This document shows positions 32,935 to 34,360 of a DNA stretch of 34,360 nt, in pieces. The translations under genes were made by a program, and so were the position numbers. The DNA comes from an uncultured Bacteroidales bacterium (GTDB lineage: Bacteria > Bacteroidota > Bacteroidia > Bacteroidales > Bacteroidaceae). The DNA lies in contig CAMAFY010000032.1 in assembly GCA_945833885.1 (NCBI GenBank), positions 1 to 34,360 on the forward strand, given 5' to 3'. How positions within the stretch are numbered: the first letter of the stretch is position 1; every line of letters begins with the position of its first letter. The notes under the pieces are model-generated. The model saw only the letters and a list, made by a program, of their open reading frames with translations, searched no databases and was not told the origin of the DNA.

Positions 32935-34116
32935 ATGGCAAAAGAAACATTCCAGCGTACCAAGCCCCATGTGAACATTGGTACCATTGGTCACGTTGAC
33001 CACGGTAAGACCACTCTTACCGCTGCTATCACCGCTGTACTCGCTAAGAAGGGTCTTTCTGAGGTGAAGTCGTTCGACTCTATCGACAACGCTCCCGAGG
33101 AAAAGGAACGCGGTATTACTATTAACACTGCCCACGTTGAGTATCAGACCGAGAAGCGTCACTATGCTCACGTTGACTGCCCGGGCCACGCTGACTACGT
33201 GAAGAACATGGTTACCGGTGCTGCTCAGATGGACGGTGCCATCATCGTTGTTGCTGCTACTGACGGTCCTATGCCTCAGACTCGCGAGCACATCCTTCTC
33301 GCTCGTCAGGTGAACGTTCCCCGTCTTGTTGTGTTCCTCAACAAGTGCGACATGGTTGACGATGAGGAAATGCTCGAGCTCGTTGAGATGGATATGCAGG
33401 ATCTCCTCTCTCAGTACGACTTTGAAGAGGACACTCCTATCATCCGCGGTTCTGCTCTTGGCGCACTTAACGGTGTTGCTGAGTGGGAAGATAAGATTAT
33501 GGAACTCATGGATGCTTGCGACAACTGGATTCAGGAGCCCGAGCGTGACCGTGACAAACCCTTCCTCATGCCCGTTGAAGACGTCTTCTCTATCACTGGT
33601 CGTGGTACCGTTGCTACCGGCCGTGTTGAGACTGGTGTCGTAAAGGTTGGTGACGAAGTTCAGATTCTCGGTCTCGGTGAAGACAAGAAGTCTGTTGTTA
33701 CTGGCGTTGAAATGTTCCGTAAGCTCCTCGATCAGGGTGAGGCTGGCGATAACGTAGGTCTTCTCCTCCGTGGTATCGACAAGAAGGAAATCCGTCGTGG
33801 TATGGTAATCACCCACCCGGGCGTTATCAAACCTCACACCAGCTTCAAGGCTTCCATCTACGTCCTCAAGAAGGAGGAAGGTGGTCGTCACACTCCCTTC
33901 GGTAACAAGTATCGTCCTCAGTTCTACCTCCGCACCATGGACTGCACCGGTGAGATCCATCTCCCCGAGGGTATCGAAATGGTAATGCCTGGTGATAACG
34001 TTGAAATCACCGTAGAACTCATCTACGCCGTTGCTCTCAACGTAGGTCTCCGCTTCGCTATCCGTGAAGGTGGCCGCACCGTTGGTTCTGGCCAGATTAC
34101 CGAAATTATAGACTAA
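32935..34116 (+). CDS. tuf: Elongation factor Tu
   Basis: The 393-residue GTPase delivers aminoacyl-tRNA to the ribosome. GTP-binding motifs GHVDHGKT (G1), [10 protein letters not shown] (switch I), DCPGH (G3) and NKCD (G4) are all present. Domains 2 and 3 follow, with the C-terminal [15 protein letters not shown]. Codon choice is strongly restricted (many GCT, GTT, CGT) compared with neighbouring genes, as expected for very high expression. It is embedded between tRNA-Thr and tRNA-Trp as in other Bacteroidales. Confidence 0.98.
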   Translation: MAKETFQRTKPHVNIGTIGHVDHGKTTLTAAITAVLAKKGLSEVKSFDSIDNAPEEKERGITINTAHVEYQTEKRHYAHVDCPGHADYVKNMVTGAAQMDGAIIVVAATDGPMPQTREHILLARQVNVPRLVVFLNKCDMVDDEEMLELVEMDMQDLLSQYDFEEDTPIIRGSALGALNGVAEWEDKIMELMDACDNWIQEPERDRDKPFLMPVEDVFSITGRGTVATGRVETGVVKVGDEVQILGLGEDKKSVVTGVEMFRKLLDQGEAGDNVGLLLRGIDKKEIRRGMVITHPGVIKPHTSFKASIYVLKKEEGGRHTPFGNKYRPQFYLRTMDCTGEIHLPEGIEMVMPGDNVEITVELIYAVALNVGLRFAIREGGRTVGSGQITEIID

Positions 34117-34150
34117 TACGACTTGATTGTCTGAAAGGACAAAAGAATAC

Positions 34151-34197
34151 AGCAACAGGTCGGGTTGAATTTTATAAAAGGAATCAGACCTGTTGCT
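34151..34197 (+). terminator. Hairpin between tuf and tRNA-Trp
   Basis: AGCAACAGGTC (34151-34161) pairs with GACCTGTTGCT (34187-34197), an 11-bp perfect stem with a 25-nt loop, followed only by TCCTTA. It could be a weak terminator or an RNA processing site releasing tRNA-Trp from the tuf message. Confidence 0.5.
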
Positions 34198-34202
34198 TCC
34201 TT

Positions 34203-34275
34203 ACGGGAATAGCTCAGTCGGTAGAGCACTGGTCTCCAAAACCAGGTGTCGGGAGTTCGAGCCTCTCTTCCCGTG
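34203..34275 (+). tRNA. tRNA-Trp (CCA anticodon)
   Basis: The acceptor stem is ACGGGAA/TTCCCGT. The anticodon CCA at 34236-34238 sits in loop CTCCAAA, and the T-arm contains AGTTCGAGC. The 3' CCA is not encoded. Confidence 0.96.
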
Positions 34276-34293
34276 CTAAAAAAATAAAGAATA

Positions 34294-34360
34294 ATGAATC
34301 GTATCATCAGATATTGTAAAGATTCTTACGCAGAATTGGCGCATAACACGACATGGCCTA
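34294..34360 (+). CDS. secE: Preprotein translocase subunit SecE (partial)
   Basis: The first 22 residues (starting MNRIIRYCKDSYAELAHN) are seen before the window ends. The pattern basic start, ELAHNTTWP, matches the cytosolic amphipathic helix of SecE (ELxxKxxWP), and the position directly after tRNA-Trp is where secE-nusG sits in Bacteroidales. The single membrane segment lies outside the window. Confidence 0.85.
   Translation, partial: MNRIIRYCKDSYAELAHNTTWP

Overview
The window looks like a chromosomal segment of a Bacteroidales bacterium, most likely Prevotella-like (Prevotellaceae). Three things point there. Promoters repeatedly fit the Bacteroidetes form TTTG, 18-20 bp, TAnnTTTG, and start codons lack Shine-Dalgarno sequences. 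The gene content includes a serine-type sulfatase, GH27 and GH130 enzymes, a GPH sugar symporter and a fused SpmA/SpmB-type membrane protein. The gene order rpsU - Xer recombinase - hpf - tRNA-Tyr/Gly/Thr - tuf - tRNA-Trp - secE is the one I know from this order. No phage, plasmid, insertion sequence or CRISPR array is visible.

Layout. 1-590 is a structured intergenic region with a promoter. 591-3645 holds an exported sulfatase and phosphoglucosamine mutase (glmM). 3941-6955 (minus) is a large protein with receiver-like domains and a PEP-synthase-type ATP-grasp domain. 7122-9336 holds a HAD phosphatase and malate dehydrogenase. 9941-11080 is an unrecognised helix-turn-helix/coiled-coil protein. 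11444-12080 (minus) is a short transcription unit for a 41-residue protein with a hairpin-rich 3' region. 12110-13027 (minus) is an exported, probably outer-membrane protein. Divergent from it, 13376-16744 is one reading frame joining an LpxL-type acyltransferase to an outer-membrane barrel through an internal signal peptide. 17158-19699 (minus) is a GH130 phosphorylase plus GPH symporter unit. 20222-25629 holds recJ, recQ and a nucleoside-recognition-domain membrane protein. 25856-26233 is ridA. 26480-28084 (minus) is an exported GH27 alpha-galactosidase, and 28715-29362 an exported NlpC/P60 peptidase. From 30054 to the end runs the conserved translation and recombination cluster, cut off inside secE.

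The most striking feature lies between the genes. At least seven intergenic regions (near 3.9, 7.9, 9.6, 16.9, 19.8, 28.4 and 31.7 kb), with a weaker eighth at 8.2 kb, contain degenerate tandem arrays with a 22-bp period. Each locus has its own consensus, although some share short cores. There are no spacers, and the arrays sit in convergent, divergent and co-directional gaps alike. I cannot assign them to a known element. A second unusual feature is the acyltransferase/beta-barrel fusion.

Functionally, the window mixes housekeeping (cell-wall precursor synthesis, central carbon metabolism, recombination, translation) with glycan scavenging: sulfatase, alpha-galactosidase, and mannoside import with phosphorolysis. 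No SusC/SusD pair is present, so the glycan genes do not form a full polysaccharide utilisation locus here.
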